A stretch of DNA of 64,000 nt. Source: Spirosoma lacussanchae (GTDB lineage Bacteria; Bacteroidota; Bacteroidia; Cytophagales; Spirosomataceae). The stretch covers positions 248,001 through 312,000 of the forward strand of contig NZ_SWJG01000002.1 in assembly GCF_005870035.1 (NCBI RefSeq). The letters are read 5' to 3'. Position numbers and translations under genes: made by a program. Numbering within the stretch: position 1 is the first letter of the stretch; each line of letters begins with the position of its first letter. A model generated the notes under the pieces. That model was not told where the DNA came from, did no database searches, and saw only the letters and a list, made by a program, of their open reading frames with translations. Below, in pieces: positions 36,099 through 44,970 of this stretch.

Positions 36099-38945
36099 TT
36101 ACCGTTTCAATACCGTAACGGTTCGTTGCCGGTCGCCCTGCTGCACACGGAGCAGGTAAGAGCCAGCGGGGAGGGTGTGCAGATCCAGCGACTGCCGAAG
36201 CTGGCTGGCAGACTTCTGGCTTCGCACGGTCTGGATTGACCGGCCACCCGCATTGAGGAGGTTAAATTCTATCAAACCTTTGTACGAACTCGTCACGTCA
36301 ATAACCATCTGGTTGTCGACCGGGTTCGGCGAGACCGTAATCTGTCCCGACGCGTCGGGTTCGTTGGCCGTTACGGGGCTGGGAACCAGTGCGAACGGGA
36401 CGAGCCCGGCCGGTGGGGTGGGCAGACGGCTGGTCGTGTACAGATGAAACGCGCCGGGTTCCAGCGTAACGGATTGCTCGGCATCGGTAATCGTTACCGG
36501 TTGGCCGGTGAAGTAGTGATACCAGGTACCCGCCGAGGGGAAACCGGCGTTGACCGTTTGCGCGCGCGTATCGAAGTTGCCGAGCAGGAAAACTGTTCCC
36601 GACGAGCTACGCAGGGTCAGCCGCTTAACCGGGTTGGCAAAATCGGTGGAGAAGTCGGTACTGGCAAAGGCCGGCACGGTGGTTTTGAGTTTGATCAGCT
36701 CGGCGTAGACATTATATAGTTTCCGCCGATCGGCTTCCTGGTAATAGTTCCACCGAACGGGTTTAGGATCGGTGCGACAGCCATCGCTGATGGAGCCGTT
36801 GGGACAGGTGTTGATGGACGCATCGTAGCCCAGCTCGCCAAACTGCCACAGCATTTTCGGGCCGGGTACGGTTAGCAGGAAGGCCGCAGCCAGCTTGGAG
36901 CGGTCGAGGGCGGTGGGCAGGTTTTTGATGGAATAGGTGCCCTGGGTCTGGCCATTCTGGCGCAGGTCGTACATGAGTCGTTCTTCGTCGTGGCTTTCAG
37001 CATAGCCAATCAGGTTCGGCGACCGGAAGTTGCGCTGCTGGTACGATATCCCCGACAGATTACCCTGCCCCGAGCGGGCCGCACTCCGGTAGTCGCCGTT
37101 GTGGTTGCCCCAGAAGAGCATGCCATAGTCGGCCAGTTCGCGTTCTTCAGTGTTTTCGGCAAAGTGTTCAAGAATGACGTAGGCCGTTGGGTCAACGGCG
37201 CGAATCTGATCATAGATTCGTTTCCAGATGGCCACCCGGCTGGCATCATACGCCCCCCAGGCCCCGACGTTGTCGCCCGTGTTTTTCTGCGTGAATCCTT
37301 TGGAGAGGTCGAACCGGAAGCCATCGAACCGATAGTCCTGCAACCAGTACCGGCACACCCGGTCTACGAAGGCTTTGGTATCGGCGCTCTCGTGGTTGAA
37401 GTCGAAGAAAACGCTGAAGGGGTGGGTGGCCTGCTGGTTGAAAAAGGGGCTGTCGGCCGAGGGGCGGTTGCCATCCCAGTACATTTTTACGTACGGAAAC
37501 TCGTAGTCGGCCTGGTTTAGCACCATATCCAGCACCACCGCAATGCCCTGTTTATGGGCTTCGTCGATGAGCCGCTTCAGGTCATTTTTGGTGCCGTACG
37601 CTTTGTCAGGGGCAAAGTAATAGATGGGGTTGTAGCCCCAGGAGTTGTTGCCCGAGAACTCCATGATCGGCATCAGTTCAATGGTGTTGATACCCAGCCG
37701 TTTCAGGTAAGGCAGGCTGTCCTGTACGGCTTTGAAGGTCTGACTGGCCGAAAAGTCGCGCACGAGCAGTTCGTAAACAACCAGGGTGTTGACGGCAGGC
37801 CGCTGAAAATTAGTGGTGAAGGTAAACGGAGCCTGGGCGGGCTGCAGTACCGACACGACATTGCCCTGCGCTTTTTCGGGAAAGGGTTTCAGGTTGGGAT
37901 AGGTAGCCGGGGTAATAAACCGGTCGTTGTTCCGATCCAGCACCTTATCGGCATACGGATCGCCCACGGGGATGGTGCCGTCGACCAGGTACTGAAACGA
38001 GGTTTCGCCGGTGGGCAGGTTCGACACCTCGAGCCAGTAGCGGTTGCCGTCGGGGGTGCGGTTCATCAGGTAAGCCGGGCTGATGGTCCAGTCGTTGAAC
38101 TCGCCGAGCAGGTAAACAAAGCTTTTCTTCGGCGCGTACAGCACCAGCGTCACTTTGGTCTCGCCCCGGTTGGCGGCTGTATAGTTGATGCCATCCTGCA
38201 GGCCCGAGGGGAGCGCGGCAATAGTCGGCTGGGGCTTTACGGTAAAGTAGAACGTATCGGCCGCCGACTCGGCCGAGGTAGCCGTGGCGGTGGCGCGCAG
38301 AACGGCCATCCGACGAACGCCGGCCTGGGTACCGGCGTTCAGCGTGGTTCGTACCGAGTCGCCCGTGGGGAGCGCGGGTGTGGGCTGACCGTCGAGGGTC
38401 AGGGAGAAGGTAGCCTGCCGGGAGGTTTTGTACCGAACGAGCAGGTCAAGGTTGGCGTCGACGTAGAAGTTTTTCTGGTTGGGCGAGAGCCGCGACAGGT
38501 TGAAGCTGTCATCATAAATAATGACCTGCAGGTCTTCGGTCTGAGCCTGGCCGTTGCCACTTTTGAGCAGCAGGCCCATTTTCCGGATGGGGCGACCCGA
38601 AGGAACGCCGAAATAAGTACGCGGTACGAGTTTGATCTGCCAGCGGTCATTACCGAGGGCGGTCATTTTGCCGGGGGCGAAGGGGGCACTGAAGTTGGTC
38701 TGGCCCGCTGGCTGAAATTCAAATGCATTGCCTGTTTCGGAGGTGCCTGCCCCTGACCAGAGGTAAACGTCGTCCGTTTTGCCGAGCAGGGCTTTGGCGC
38801 GGCTATCGGTGGCTAATTTCAGATCGATGGTCAGGGTAACCTCGGCGTCGGCTGTTGGAAAAGCGGGCTGGGTGGTAACTACCTGAGCCTGTGCCGTCAG
38901 GAAGAGACAAATTGAAAAAATAAACGTGTGAAGAAGTGTTTGCAT
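36099..38945 (-). CDS. Multidomain GH13 alpha-amylase secreted by T9SS
   Basis: 948 residues. After the signal peptide (1-20) come an N-terminal beta-sandwich (about 22-165), a second sandwich (165-240), a CBM48-like module (262-345; YLLGEFNDW) and the GH13 barrel (about 388-790). Catalytic residues are Asp546 in GFRFDLSKG, Glu593 in VILEHFAEN and Asp653 in ESHDEERL. Residues 870-948 form a type A T9SS sorting domain (NPVDNQMVIDV, LPAGSYLLRVQQGDRQRTVTVLKR), so the enzyme should be exported to the surface or medium. It is first in the starch locus, 69 nt upstream of the sensor gene, and carries a TAAGTTTG box 24 nt before its ATG. Confidence 0.94.
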   Translation of the reverse strand: MQTLLHTFIFSICLFLTAQAQVVTTQPAFPTADAEVTLTIDLKLATDSRAKALLGKTDDVYLWSGAGTSETGNAFEFQPAGQTNFSAPFAPGKMTALGNDRWQIKLVPRTYFGVPSGRPIRKMGLLLKSGNGQAQTEDLQVIIYDDSFNLSRLSPNQKNFYVDANLDLLVRYKTSRQATFSLTLDGQPTPALPTGDSVRTTLNAGTQAGVRRMAVLRATATATSAESAADTFYFTVKPQPTIAALPSGLQDGINYTAANRGETKVTLVLYAPKKSFVYLLGEFNDWTISPAYLMNRTPDGNRYWLEVSNLPTGETSFQYLVDGTIPVGDPYADKVLDRNNDRFITPATYPNLKPFPEKAQGNVVSVLQPAQAPFTFTTNFQRPAVNTLVVYELLVRDFSASQTFKAVQDSLPYLKRLGINTIELMPIMEFSGNNSWGYNPIYYFAPDKAYGTKNDLKRLIDEAHKQGIAVVLDMVLNQADYEFPYVKMYWDGNRPSADSPFFNQQATHPFSVFFDFNHESADTKAFVDRVCRYWLQDYRFDGFRFDLSKGFTQKNTGDNVGAWGAYDASRVAIWKRIYDQIRAVDPTAYVILEHFAENTEERELADYGMLFWGNHNGDYRSAARSGQGNLSGISYQQRNFRSPNLIGYAESHDEERLMYDLRQNGQTQGTYSIKNLPTALDRSKLAAAFLLTVPGPKMLWQFGELGYDASINTCPNGSISDGCRTDPKPVRWNYYQEADRRKLYNVYAELIKLKTTVPAFASTDFSTDFANPVKRLTLRSSSGTVFLLGNFDTRAQTVNAGFPSAGTWYHYFTGQPVTITDAEQSVTLEPGAFHLYTTSRLPTPPAGLVPFALVPSPVTANEPDASGQITVSPNPVDNQMVIDVTSSYKGLIEFNLLNAGGRSIQTVRSQKSASQLRQSLDLHTLPAGSYLLRVQQGDRQRTVTVLKR

Positions 38946-38968
38946 GGGTTAGCTGGTAATACGTAAAG

Positions 38969-38976
38969 CAAACTTA
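38969..38976 (-). promoter_or_regulatory. Predicted -7 element for the secreted amylase
   Basis: TAAGTTTG on the minus strand, 24 nt before the ATG at 38945, fits TAnnTTTG. The same 123-base gap must also hold the promoter of the divergent lipoprotein gene at 39069. Confidence 0.45.
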
Positions 38977-39068
38977 CGGAAATACCACGCGGCCTGATGC
39001 TACTATACGCTCAGGAAAACTTGGTTTTATCCGAAAAAATCATCCTATTGCATAAAAAGAAAACTACC

Positions 39069-40451
39069 ATGGGACGGACGTTTTACGGCCACCCGACTCG
39101 ACCGTTACGTTGGCTGCATGGCCTGCTGGCCGGGCTGCTGCTGATTCTGCTCAGCCGCTGTGGGCCCGATGCCGTAGCGCCAGACCCTGGATTTGGGCCG
39201 AACGGCGAGCCCCGGCTCCTCGGGCTGACCCTGGCTGGTATTCCGGCCGACCATATCCGCATCGATCAGAATCTGCGCCGGGTGGTGGTCACGATTCCCG
39301 CTAGTCTGAGCGCTACGGGGGTGGTGCCGATCCTGCAGCTCACGCCCAACACCACCGTCGATTACGGCAACTCGTCGCTGTTCAGCAATGACAAAAATCA
39401 GTGGCTGCTCGATACGCAGACGCTCCGGATCGTGAGCGATACCAAAAAAGCAGCTACCTATCAGTTTGTGACCAGAGCCGCCGGCGATATGGCCTTTGCT
39501 CCCTATACGGGCCCCCGCGAGGTGAGCATGGAAGCCGAGCCGTCGAGCCTGTGTTTCCCGATCTATAATTTTCGGGATAGTGTCGCTTGTGGTTTCCTGA
39601 CGCTGACCAACGTAGCAACCGCCCGCCGACGTGAGTTTTTCCTGTGTCCCGGCAGCACCTGCCAGTCGACCCGACAGACCGATGGCGCTGTGGTGCTATC
39701 GCTGCTGGTTGAGCATAATGTTGTCGATCCGGGCGAGTATACGGTGTCGGTACGCAAAGAAAATGGCCGCACGGCTACGCTACCCCAGACCCTGACGGTA
39801 CGGAAGGGCCGGGTGTGGCTGTCGGCCGAGGCCAGCCCCGTGCTGGTCGATAGCGCATCGTTTGTTCTGACAGGCTATAATCTATACGAAGACAGTCGGC
39901 TTAGTCTGAAGCTTACCAACGCTGCGGGCGAGACCTTTCAGGCTCCGCTGGTTGTAAGTGGTTTTCGCCGAACGGCCGCTGCGTTCAGGACCCCGCCCCA
40001 GCTGAAACCCGGTTATTACTACGCACAGCTTTTTCAGGACGATCAGCCGACGGCCACCCTGGTCCGGCTCGTTGTTATCCGCGATGCCCGAACGCTGTTT
40101 ATCCAGCGGATAGCTGAGTCGGGAACGGCTGCGTCGGCCGGGCAGCTATTAACGCCCAGCGCCCCGTTTACGACACCGCTGGTTGTTTGGCGCGGCAAAA
40201 CATACGCTATCCAGACCTCCGTGGCCGAGGTGGCAGCAGCTGCCAGCAGTCCGGTCAGGCCGCAGCTCCGGTTCATTTCGCTGACCAACCCGGCCGATCA
40301 GTACACGGTGGTGCCGCAGGCCGACTCATCCGTTCTGTTTCCGATACCGTCAACCCTGCCCGCCGGTCGGTATCGGCTGGTCTATCAACAGCTCCAGAGT
40401 ACCGGTCTGGTCGATGCCCTGCCGCTGGAGCGCGACGTCGTAGTTGAGTAG
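39069..40451 (+). CDS. Lipoprotein with TIG-like beta-sandwich domains, unknown function
   Basis: 460 residues from the ATG at 39069; the open frame to 38997 adds residues ahead of the signal peptide. The lipobox is ILLSRC. The mature protein begins with a repeat resembling the bacterial DUF5018/SusE-like strand set (LLGLTLAGIPADHIRIDQNLRRVVVTIPASL, with strand pattern VVPILQLTPNTTV), then two or three TIG-like sandwiches. Two Cys pairs (about 160-200) could form disulfides. It is divergent from the T9SS amylase. A role as a surface glycan-binding protein is an inference from position and fold only. Confidence 0.65.
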   Translation: MGRTFYGHPTRPLRWLHGLLAGLLLILLSRCGPDAVAPDPGFGPNGEPRLLGLTLAGIPADHIRIDQNLRRVVVTIPASLSATGVVPILQLTPNTTVDYGNSSLFSNDKNQWLLDTQTLRIVSDTKKAATYQFVTRAAGDMAFAPYTGPREVSMEAEPSSLCFPIYNFRDSVACGFLTLTNVATARRREFFLCPGSTCQSTRQTDGAVVLSLLVEHNVVDPGEYTVSVRKENGRTATLPQTLTVRKGRVWLSAEASPVLVDSASFVLTGYNLYEDSRLSLKLTNAAGETFQAPLVVSGFRRTAAAFRTPPQLKPGYYYAQLFQDDQPTATLVRLVVIRDARTLFIQRIAESGTAASAGQLLTPSAPFTTPLVVWRGKTYAIQTSVAEVAAAASSPVRPQLRFISLTNPADQYTVVPQADSSVLFPIPSTLPAGRYRLVYQQLQSTGLVDALPLERDVVVE

Positions 40452-40454
40452 GGC

Positions 40455-41027
40455 TTAGATCATGAACGCTTTCAGCGCCTGATAAACGCGATGCGTTGGC
40501 AACCCCATTACCGTATAAAACGACCCGTCGAGCCGCTCGATACCGACCAGGCCGATGAAGTCCTGCGCTCCATAGGCCCCGGCTTTGTCGAAGGGCTGGC
40601 AAACGTCGATGTAGTAGCTGATTTCGGCATCGGTGAGGGCGGCAAACTGAACCGTCGTTTCGTCCGTAAATGAGTCGAACCCGTCTGGACTCAGGATGGC
40701 CACACCCGTTCGGACGCGGTGGGTCTGTCCGGAGAGGGCGCTTAGCATACGGCGGGCATCGGCTTCGTCCTGGGGTTTGTTCAGGATCTGGCCGTCCAGA
40801 ATAACGACCGTGTCGGCGCAGAGTACGAGCCGGTTGCCAAGGTCCGGCAGAAACTGTTCTGCTTTCTGACGGGCCAGGTATTCGGCGACCTCGTTGGCCG
40901 GCATCGTGTCGGGAAAGACCTCATCGGTAGGACGGGTTTCGATCGTAAAGGAAAAACCGGCATCGGTCATAAGTTGCTTTCGACGGGGCGAACCCGACGC
41001 CAGCACCAGCGGATAGCGTAGACGCAT
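40455..41027 (-). CDS. maf: Maf family nucleoside triphosphate pyrophosphatase
   Basis: 190 residues from the ATG at 41027. The N-terminal motif LASGSPRRKQLM is the Maf signature (S-x-S-P-R-R). RPTDEVFPD, then AEYLARQKAEQ, LVLCADTVVILDGQILNKPQDEADARRML with the catalytic Asp, and YIDVCQPFDKAGAYGAQ complete the family. These enzymes hydrolyse dTTP/UTP or modified nucleotides to monophosphates. A longer start at 41057 is in frame but adds ten residues outside the family. It converges on the lipoprotein gene with a 3-base gap. Confidence 0.94.
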   Translation of the reverse strand: MRLRYPLVLASGSPRRKQLMTDAGFSFTIETRPTDEVFPDTMPANEVAEYLARQKAEQFLPDLGNRLVLCADTVVILDGQILNKPQDEADARRMLSALSGQTHRVRTGVAILSPDGFDSFTDETTVQFAALTDAEISYYIDVCQPFDKAGAYGAQDFIGLVGIERLDGSFYTVMGLPTHRVYQALKAFMI

Positions 41028-41092
41028 CAAGGTGATTATGGCTATTTTTATCGACAAAATTCGTAAATCATACGCACTAAACCCTATCTGAC

Positions 41093-41626
41093 GTGTTTAT
41101 CCGTCCTGCTACAGCTGCCGACGCGGCTCTATTGGCTGACCTCTCGGCCGTTACCATGTGCGAAGCCTTTGGACCGCCCCATAACCCGGCGCCGGTCGTT
41201 GACGCCTATATCCAGTCAGCCCTGACGCCCGAAACGCTGGCCACGGAACTGAACGATAAACGGTCGGTTTTTTTCATCGCCGATCAGGATGGCTCCGCGG
41301 TGGGTTTCGCCAAACTGCGTCGACATGCACCCCCGCGCCGAATGCCCCTGCCGTACCGGAGTCGTGGTCAGGCCGTCGAGATTCAGCGGATCTATTTGTT
41401 AAACAGCCAGATCGGGCAGGGGCAGGGCCGCCTGCTGATGAACTACTGCCTCGACTGGGCCCGGCAGCAGGGCTACAAAGCGGTGTGGCTGGGCGTTTGG
41501 GAGCGCAACGAACGGGCCCTGGGCTTCTACCAGCGGATGGGATTCGAGCGATTCGGGTTTCACTACTTCCAGTTTGGCCCCGAGCGGCAGCGGGATTACT
41601 GGCTCGTTAAGATCATTGACGCGTAA
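41093..41626 (+). CDS. GNAT family N-acetyltransferase
   Basis: 177 residues with a GTG start at 41093 (translated MFIRPATAADAALLADLS). The GNAT fold is shown by strand 4 VEIQRIYLLNSQIGQGQGRLLMNYCLDWARQQG with the Q/R-x-x-G-x-G/A acetyl-CoA loop, then VWLGVWERNERALGFYQRMGFERFG. The length is usual for GNATs acting on small molecules or protein N-termini. The substrate cannot be told. It stands between Maf and the Omp85-like gene. Confidence 0.9.
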   Translation: MFIRPATAADAALLADLSAVTMCEAFGPPHNPAPVVDAYIQSALTPETLATELNDKRSVFFIADQDGSAVGFAKLRRHAPPRRMPLPYRSRGQAVEIQRIYLLNSQIGQGQGRLLMNYCLDWARQQGYKAVWLGVWERNERALGFYQRMGFERFGFHYFQFGPERQRDYWLVKIIDA

Positions 41627-41705
41627 AATCGTTACTATACTGATCAATGCATCGTTAAACCAGAGCTGAGCGGTTTTATCCAAAGACTGTACGTACCTCA
41701 ACATC

Positions 41706-43676
41706 ATGAAAAACACCGTTGCAAACAGTTACCTCCGGGTCTGCCGATACTGGCTGGCAGGGCTGTTTTGGTGCGGATGTATCCTGAGCGTACAGGCGCA
41801 GATCGACAGCACCCGCCAGAAATCAAAACGGGTGCTGGCGGCCGACTCGCTGGCAACGACCCGATCCATGGTCATGGCCGACAGTATTCTGCAGCAGCGG
41901 GACAGCGTTTTCTACACCCGGCTCAAGACAAGTATGTATAAGCGTCGGCTCACGCGTCAGCTCTACGATGCCGTTTTTCGGGATGTTTATAACAGCCGGT
42001 CAAGAACCGGGGAGGTCAACCAGATCGAAGAAAACCCGTTCCTGCCCTTTGCGGGACGGATTATCGGCGACATCTACATTCGGCGGCTGGGTGTATTCGG
42101 GCAGTCGGTCTACGATACGCTGCGACAGCCCGGCAACTGGCTCGAACGAACCGCCAACCGACTGCATACCAACACCCGTGAGAACGTTATCCGCCGATCG
42201 TACCTGCTGTTCAAAGAAGGCGATGCCGTTGATCCCAACGTGCTGCGCGATAACGAACGGCTGCTCCGGACAACCGCTTCGGGTATTTTTCACGATGCCC
42301 GGATTCTGGTGTTACCCCGGGAGGGAAGCCGTCAGTTTGTGGATGTGTACGTGATCACTCAGGATGTCTGGTCGCTGCTGCCCACGGGTGGAGTAGGGGG
42401 GCTCGACAATTTCAACGTCGGTTTTGAGCAGCGTAATTTCAGAGGGCTGGGTCACCAGTTTTTTGCCCAGGTCGCCTACGCTGGCCGGGATCCCCGCCAA
42501 AAGCTGGAGTACCGTGGGCGTTACACAGTGCCGTTCATCGGAAAAACGTTTCTGACCGCCCAGGCCGAATTTCTGTACCTGCGTGATCTGAAGCAGGCGG
42601 CCGTACGCTTGTTCAGACCCTTTCTGACGCCCGATACCAAATACGCCGGATCGATCGAACTCAACCACACCCAGATCAACAGCCGGATCGTAGACCGCAA
42701 CGACAGCGTCCTGCTGGTTCCCCTGCGGTATAATTATTCCGATGTCTGGATTGGCCGGTCGTTCCGCCTGTTCTACGGGCCACAGAACCCCGACGAGGTA
42801 GGCCGTACCCGACTGATTGTGGCCCTGCGCAACACCAACTACGAGTACGTCAACCGTCCCACTGTAACGGCCGATACGAACCAGATTTATCAGAACAGCC
42901 GCACAACCCTGTTCAGCGTCGGCGTGTCGCGCCGGAAGTACGTCCGCGACGTGCTGATCTACGGCTTCGGCCGAACGGAAGACGTACCCGTAGGAGGAAC
43001 CCTGGCTGGTATTATTGGGTACGACAATGCCGAACTGGGCAAACGCCTGTATACCGGTATCAACTTCTCCCACGGGCAGTATGTCAAACGGCTCGGTTAC
43101 CTCTATGGGTTGGTCAACCTGGGCGGCTACGCGCGGAGCCAGGGTATTGAGCAGGGAGTGGTATCGCTGGAGTCGAACTATTTCAGTCCGTTGCTGGCAA
43201 CCCGCTGGGGTAACGCCCGACATTTCTTCAACACCCGGTTCACGACCGGCATCGGGCGGTTTCAGAATGAGTACATATCGCTGAGCAGTTCGGGAAGCGG
43301 AATCAATACCGACGGAATCGGAATCAACAGCGATGCGCTGCGCGGCACCAAACGAATGCTGATCAACTACGAGAACATTCTTTTCTCGCGCATCAGCGTC
43401 ATTGGTTTTCGGGTGGCGTTTATCACATTTGCCAATCTGGGTCTGGTCAGTTTTCCGGGGCGTTCGCTACTGCGGGGCCCTTTGTACCAGGGGTATGGCC
43501 TGGGTTTCCGGCTCCGAAACGAGAACCTGACGTTTACCAGTTTCCAGATTCGGCTATCGTACTATCCCAACATTCCGAACAACCGGCAGCCTTTCCGCCA
43601 GGCTTTTGAAGGGGTGCCAGCGCTCCGGTTCCGCGACTTTGACCTGTCGGCTCCTCAAATCGTACCGTATCGATAA
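41706..43676 (+). CDS. Omp85-like outer-membrane beta-barrel protein with POTRA-like domain
   Basis: 656 residues with a signal peptide (about 1-31, ending SVQAQ). Residues 95-215 form one or two POTRA-like repeats: GRIIGDIYIRRLGVFGQSV, then LLFKEGDAVDPNVLRDNERLLRTTASGIFHDARILVLPREGSRQFVDVYVITQD. The remainder is an amphipathic barrel with many G-x-x-Y/F strands and the Omp85-like closing motif VSFPGRSLLRGPLYQGYGLGFRLRNENLTFTSFQIRLSYYP. It is smaller than BamA, so it is more like TamA/ShlB relatives or Bacteroidota surface-antigen proteins. Its exact substrate is unknown. It is likely transcribed alone ahead of the MarR gene. Confidence 0.85.
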   Translation: MKNTVANSYLRVCRYWLAGLFWCGCILSVQAQIDSTRQKSKRVLAADSLATTRSMVMADSILQQRDSVFYTRLKTSMYKRRLTRQLYDAVFRDVYNSRSRTGEVNQIEENPFLPFAGRIIGDIYIRRLGVFGQSVYDTLRQPGNWLERTANRLHTNTRENVIRRSYLLFKEGDAVDPNVLRDNERLLRTTASGIFHDARILVLPREGSRQFVDVYVITQDVWSLLPTGGVGGLDNFNVGFEQRNFRGLGHQFFAQVAYAGRDPRQKLEYRGRYTVPFIGKTFLTAQAEFLYLRDLKQAAVRLFRPFLTPDTKYAGSIELNHTQINSRIVDRNDSVLLVPLRYNYSDVWIGRSFRLFYGPQNPDEVGRTRLIVALRNTNYEYVNRPTVTADTNQIYQNSRTTLFSVGVSRRKYVRDVLIYGFGRTEDVPVGGTLAGIIGYDNAELGKRLYTGINFSHGQYVKRLGYLYGLVNLGGYARSQGIEQGVVSLESNYFSPLLATRWGNARHFFNTRFTTGIGRFQNEYISLSSSGSGINTDGIGINSDALRGTKRMLINYENILFSRISVIGFRVAFITFANLGLVSFPGRSLLRGPLYQGYGLGFRLRNENLTFTSFQIRLSYYPNIPNNRQPFRQAFEGVPALRFRDFDLSAPQIVPYR

Positions 43677-43697
43677 AAAAACTTTTTGTATTTAATG

Positions 43698-43729
43698 TTG
43701 TTACATTAAATGTAATTGCACTATATTTG
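43698..43729 (+). promoter_or_regulatory. Promoter of the MarR gene
   Basis: TTG at 43698-43700, a 21-nt spacer, and TATATTTG at 43722-43729 make a full Bacteroidota -33/-7 pair. The ATG at 43734 is only 4 nt after the -7 box, so the transcript should be leaderless or nearly so. Confidence 0.7.
43701..43715 (+). promoter_or_regulatory. Palindrome in the MarR promoter, probable operator
   Basis: TTACATTAAATGTAA is a perfect 15-base palindrome (7-bp arms, one central base) between the -33 and -7 elements, the position expected for autorepression by the MarR protein encoded next. Confidence 0.65.
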
Positions 43730-43733
43730 CATC

Positions 43734-44189
43734 ATGTCAATTGAAACCGACATTAAACAAACAACGCCGTTTAAAACACCCTATCATCGGGTGATGGTGA
43801 ATCTGATCTATACCAGCAACTGGATTGCTGACAACCAGACCCGTATATTAAAACCGTTTGGTCTGACGTTGCAGCAATACAACGTGCTGCGTATCCTGCG
43901 CGGTCAGCATCCTAACCCGGTCAAGGTGAGCGACATTACGGAGCGTATGCTCGACAAGATGTCGAACGCATCGCGCCTGGTCGATAAGCTGGTGCTGAAG
44001 CGGCTCGTACTCCGGACGGAATGTCCGAGCGACCGCCGTGCTGTAGACGTAGTCATCACTGAACAGGGGCTGGCGCTCCTGAAACGGATCGATGCGCATT
44101 TAACTGAATGGGACGAGAGCCAGCGGTGCAAGCTAACCGAAGACGAAGCGGTGCTGCTGAGCGATCTCCTGGACCGAATGCGGTCCTGA
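43734..44189 (+). CDS. MarR family transcriptional regulator
   Basis: 151 residues from the ATG at 43734. The winged HTH is clear: LTLQQYNVLRILRGQHPNPVKVSDITERMLDKMSNASRLVDKLVLKRLVLRTECPSDRRAVDVVITEQGLALLKRI, with the wing tip S-D-R-R-A-V-D. N- and C-terminal helices form the dimer interface. The palindrome in its promoter points to self-regulation. The yceI-like gene starts 52 nt downstream on the same strand, and MarR-YceI pairs recur in Bacteroidota, so it likely controls that gene too. Confidence 0.94.
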   Translation: MSIETDIKQTTPFKTPYHRVMVNLIYTSNWIADNQTRILKPFGLTLQQYNVLRILRGQHPNPVKVSDITERMLDKMSNASRLVDKLVLKRLVLRTECPSDRRAVDVVITEQGLALLKRIDAHLTEWDESQRCKLTEDEAVLLSDLLDRMRS

Positions 44190-44241
44190 CACGTATTTCC
44201 TTCAATTCAAGTATACAACCAAGTTAACACAAGTGATCTCT

Positions 44242-44853
44242 ATGAAAACTCGTCAATTTCTGACAGGTATGGTTGCCGTTGCGGTAGTTGCTGCCACCTC
44301 GGCCTTTGTTGGTCCCGTTAAAAAAGCCCCTGCTACGTTTAAGGTAGATACCCAGAAAAGCGTGCTGAACTGGAATGGCAAGAAAGTAACCGGTGAGCAC
44401 TCGGGTGCGGTTAAGCTGGAAAACGGTGCGTTCACCGTTGATGGCGGCAAAATCACAGGCGGTACGTTCAACTTCGACATGAACAGCATCACCTGTACCG
44501 ACCTGACCGACCCTGGTTACAACGCTAAGTTCATCGGCCACATGAAGTCGGAAGATTTCTTCAACACGGCGAAATTTCCGACTTCTACCTTCAAAATCAC
44601 AAAAGTGACGCCGAAGGGGGCCAACGCCTACGACATCACCGGTAACATGACCATCAAAGGCATTACGAATGCCGTGACGTTCCCGGCTACGGTTAAAATG
44701 AACGGCAACACCATCGAGGCTAACGGCAAAGCCACGCTCGACCGTACGAAGTATGACATCCGTTACGGGTCGAAATCGTTCTTCGAGAACATTGGCGACA
44801 AAGCTATCTATGACGATTTCACGGTTGAGATGAAGCTGGTAGCCAGCAAATAA
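44242..44853 (+). CDS. YceI family periplasmic protein
   Basis: 203 residues from the ATG at 44242 with a signal peptide (MVAVAVVAATSAFV). The YceI lipocalin-like fold shows as TFKVDTQKSVLNWNGKKVTGEHSGAVKLENGAFTVD, then INSITCTD-like FNFDMNSITCTDL, FNTAKFPTSTFKITKV, ITGNMTIKGITNAVTFPATVK, and the closing FTVEMKLVA. YceI proteins bind polyisoprenoid or other long amphiphiles in a hydrophobic pocket and respond to stress. It is paired with the MarR gene upstream and ends in a hairpin terminator. Confidence 0.95.
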   Translation: MKTRQFLTGMVAVAVVAATSAFVGPVKKAPATFKVDTQKSVLNWNGKKVTGEHSGAVKLENGAFTVDGGKITGGTFNFDMNSITCTDLTDPGYNAKFIGHMKSEDFFNTAKFPTSTFKITKVTPKGANAYDITGNMTIKGITNAVTFPATVKMNGNTIEANGKATLDRTKYDIRYGSKSFFENIGDKAIYDDFTVEMKLVASK

Positions 44854-44879
44854 GCGACCTCATTTCGTAATCCACCGTA

Positions 44880-44907
44880 ATCCCCGGCACCCAACAGTGC
44901 CGGGGAT
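44880..44907 (+). terminator. Terminator after the YceI gene
   Basis: 11-bp GC-rich perfect arms (44880-44890, 44897-44907), 6-nt loop, followed by ATTTGTTTTC. Confidence 0.75.
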
Positions 44908-44970
44908 ATTTGTTTTCAGCCGAAACGAAGCGGGTTATTGAATCAGCTGCCCTGGTTCAATCAGGTGCCG

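Noticed and set aside
37554..38756. 400-codon plus-strand frame
   Set aside because: Antisense to the secreted amylase; no recognisable motifs.
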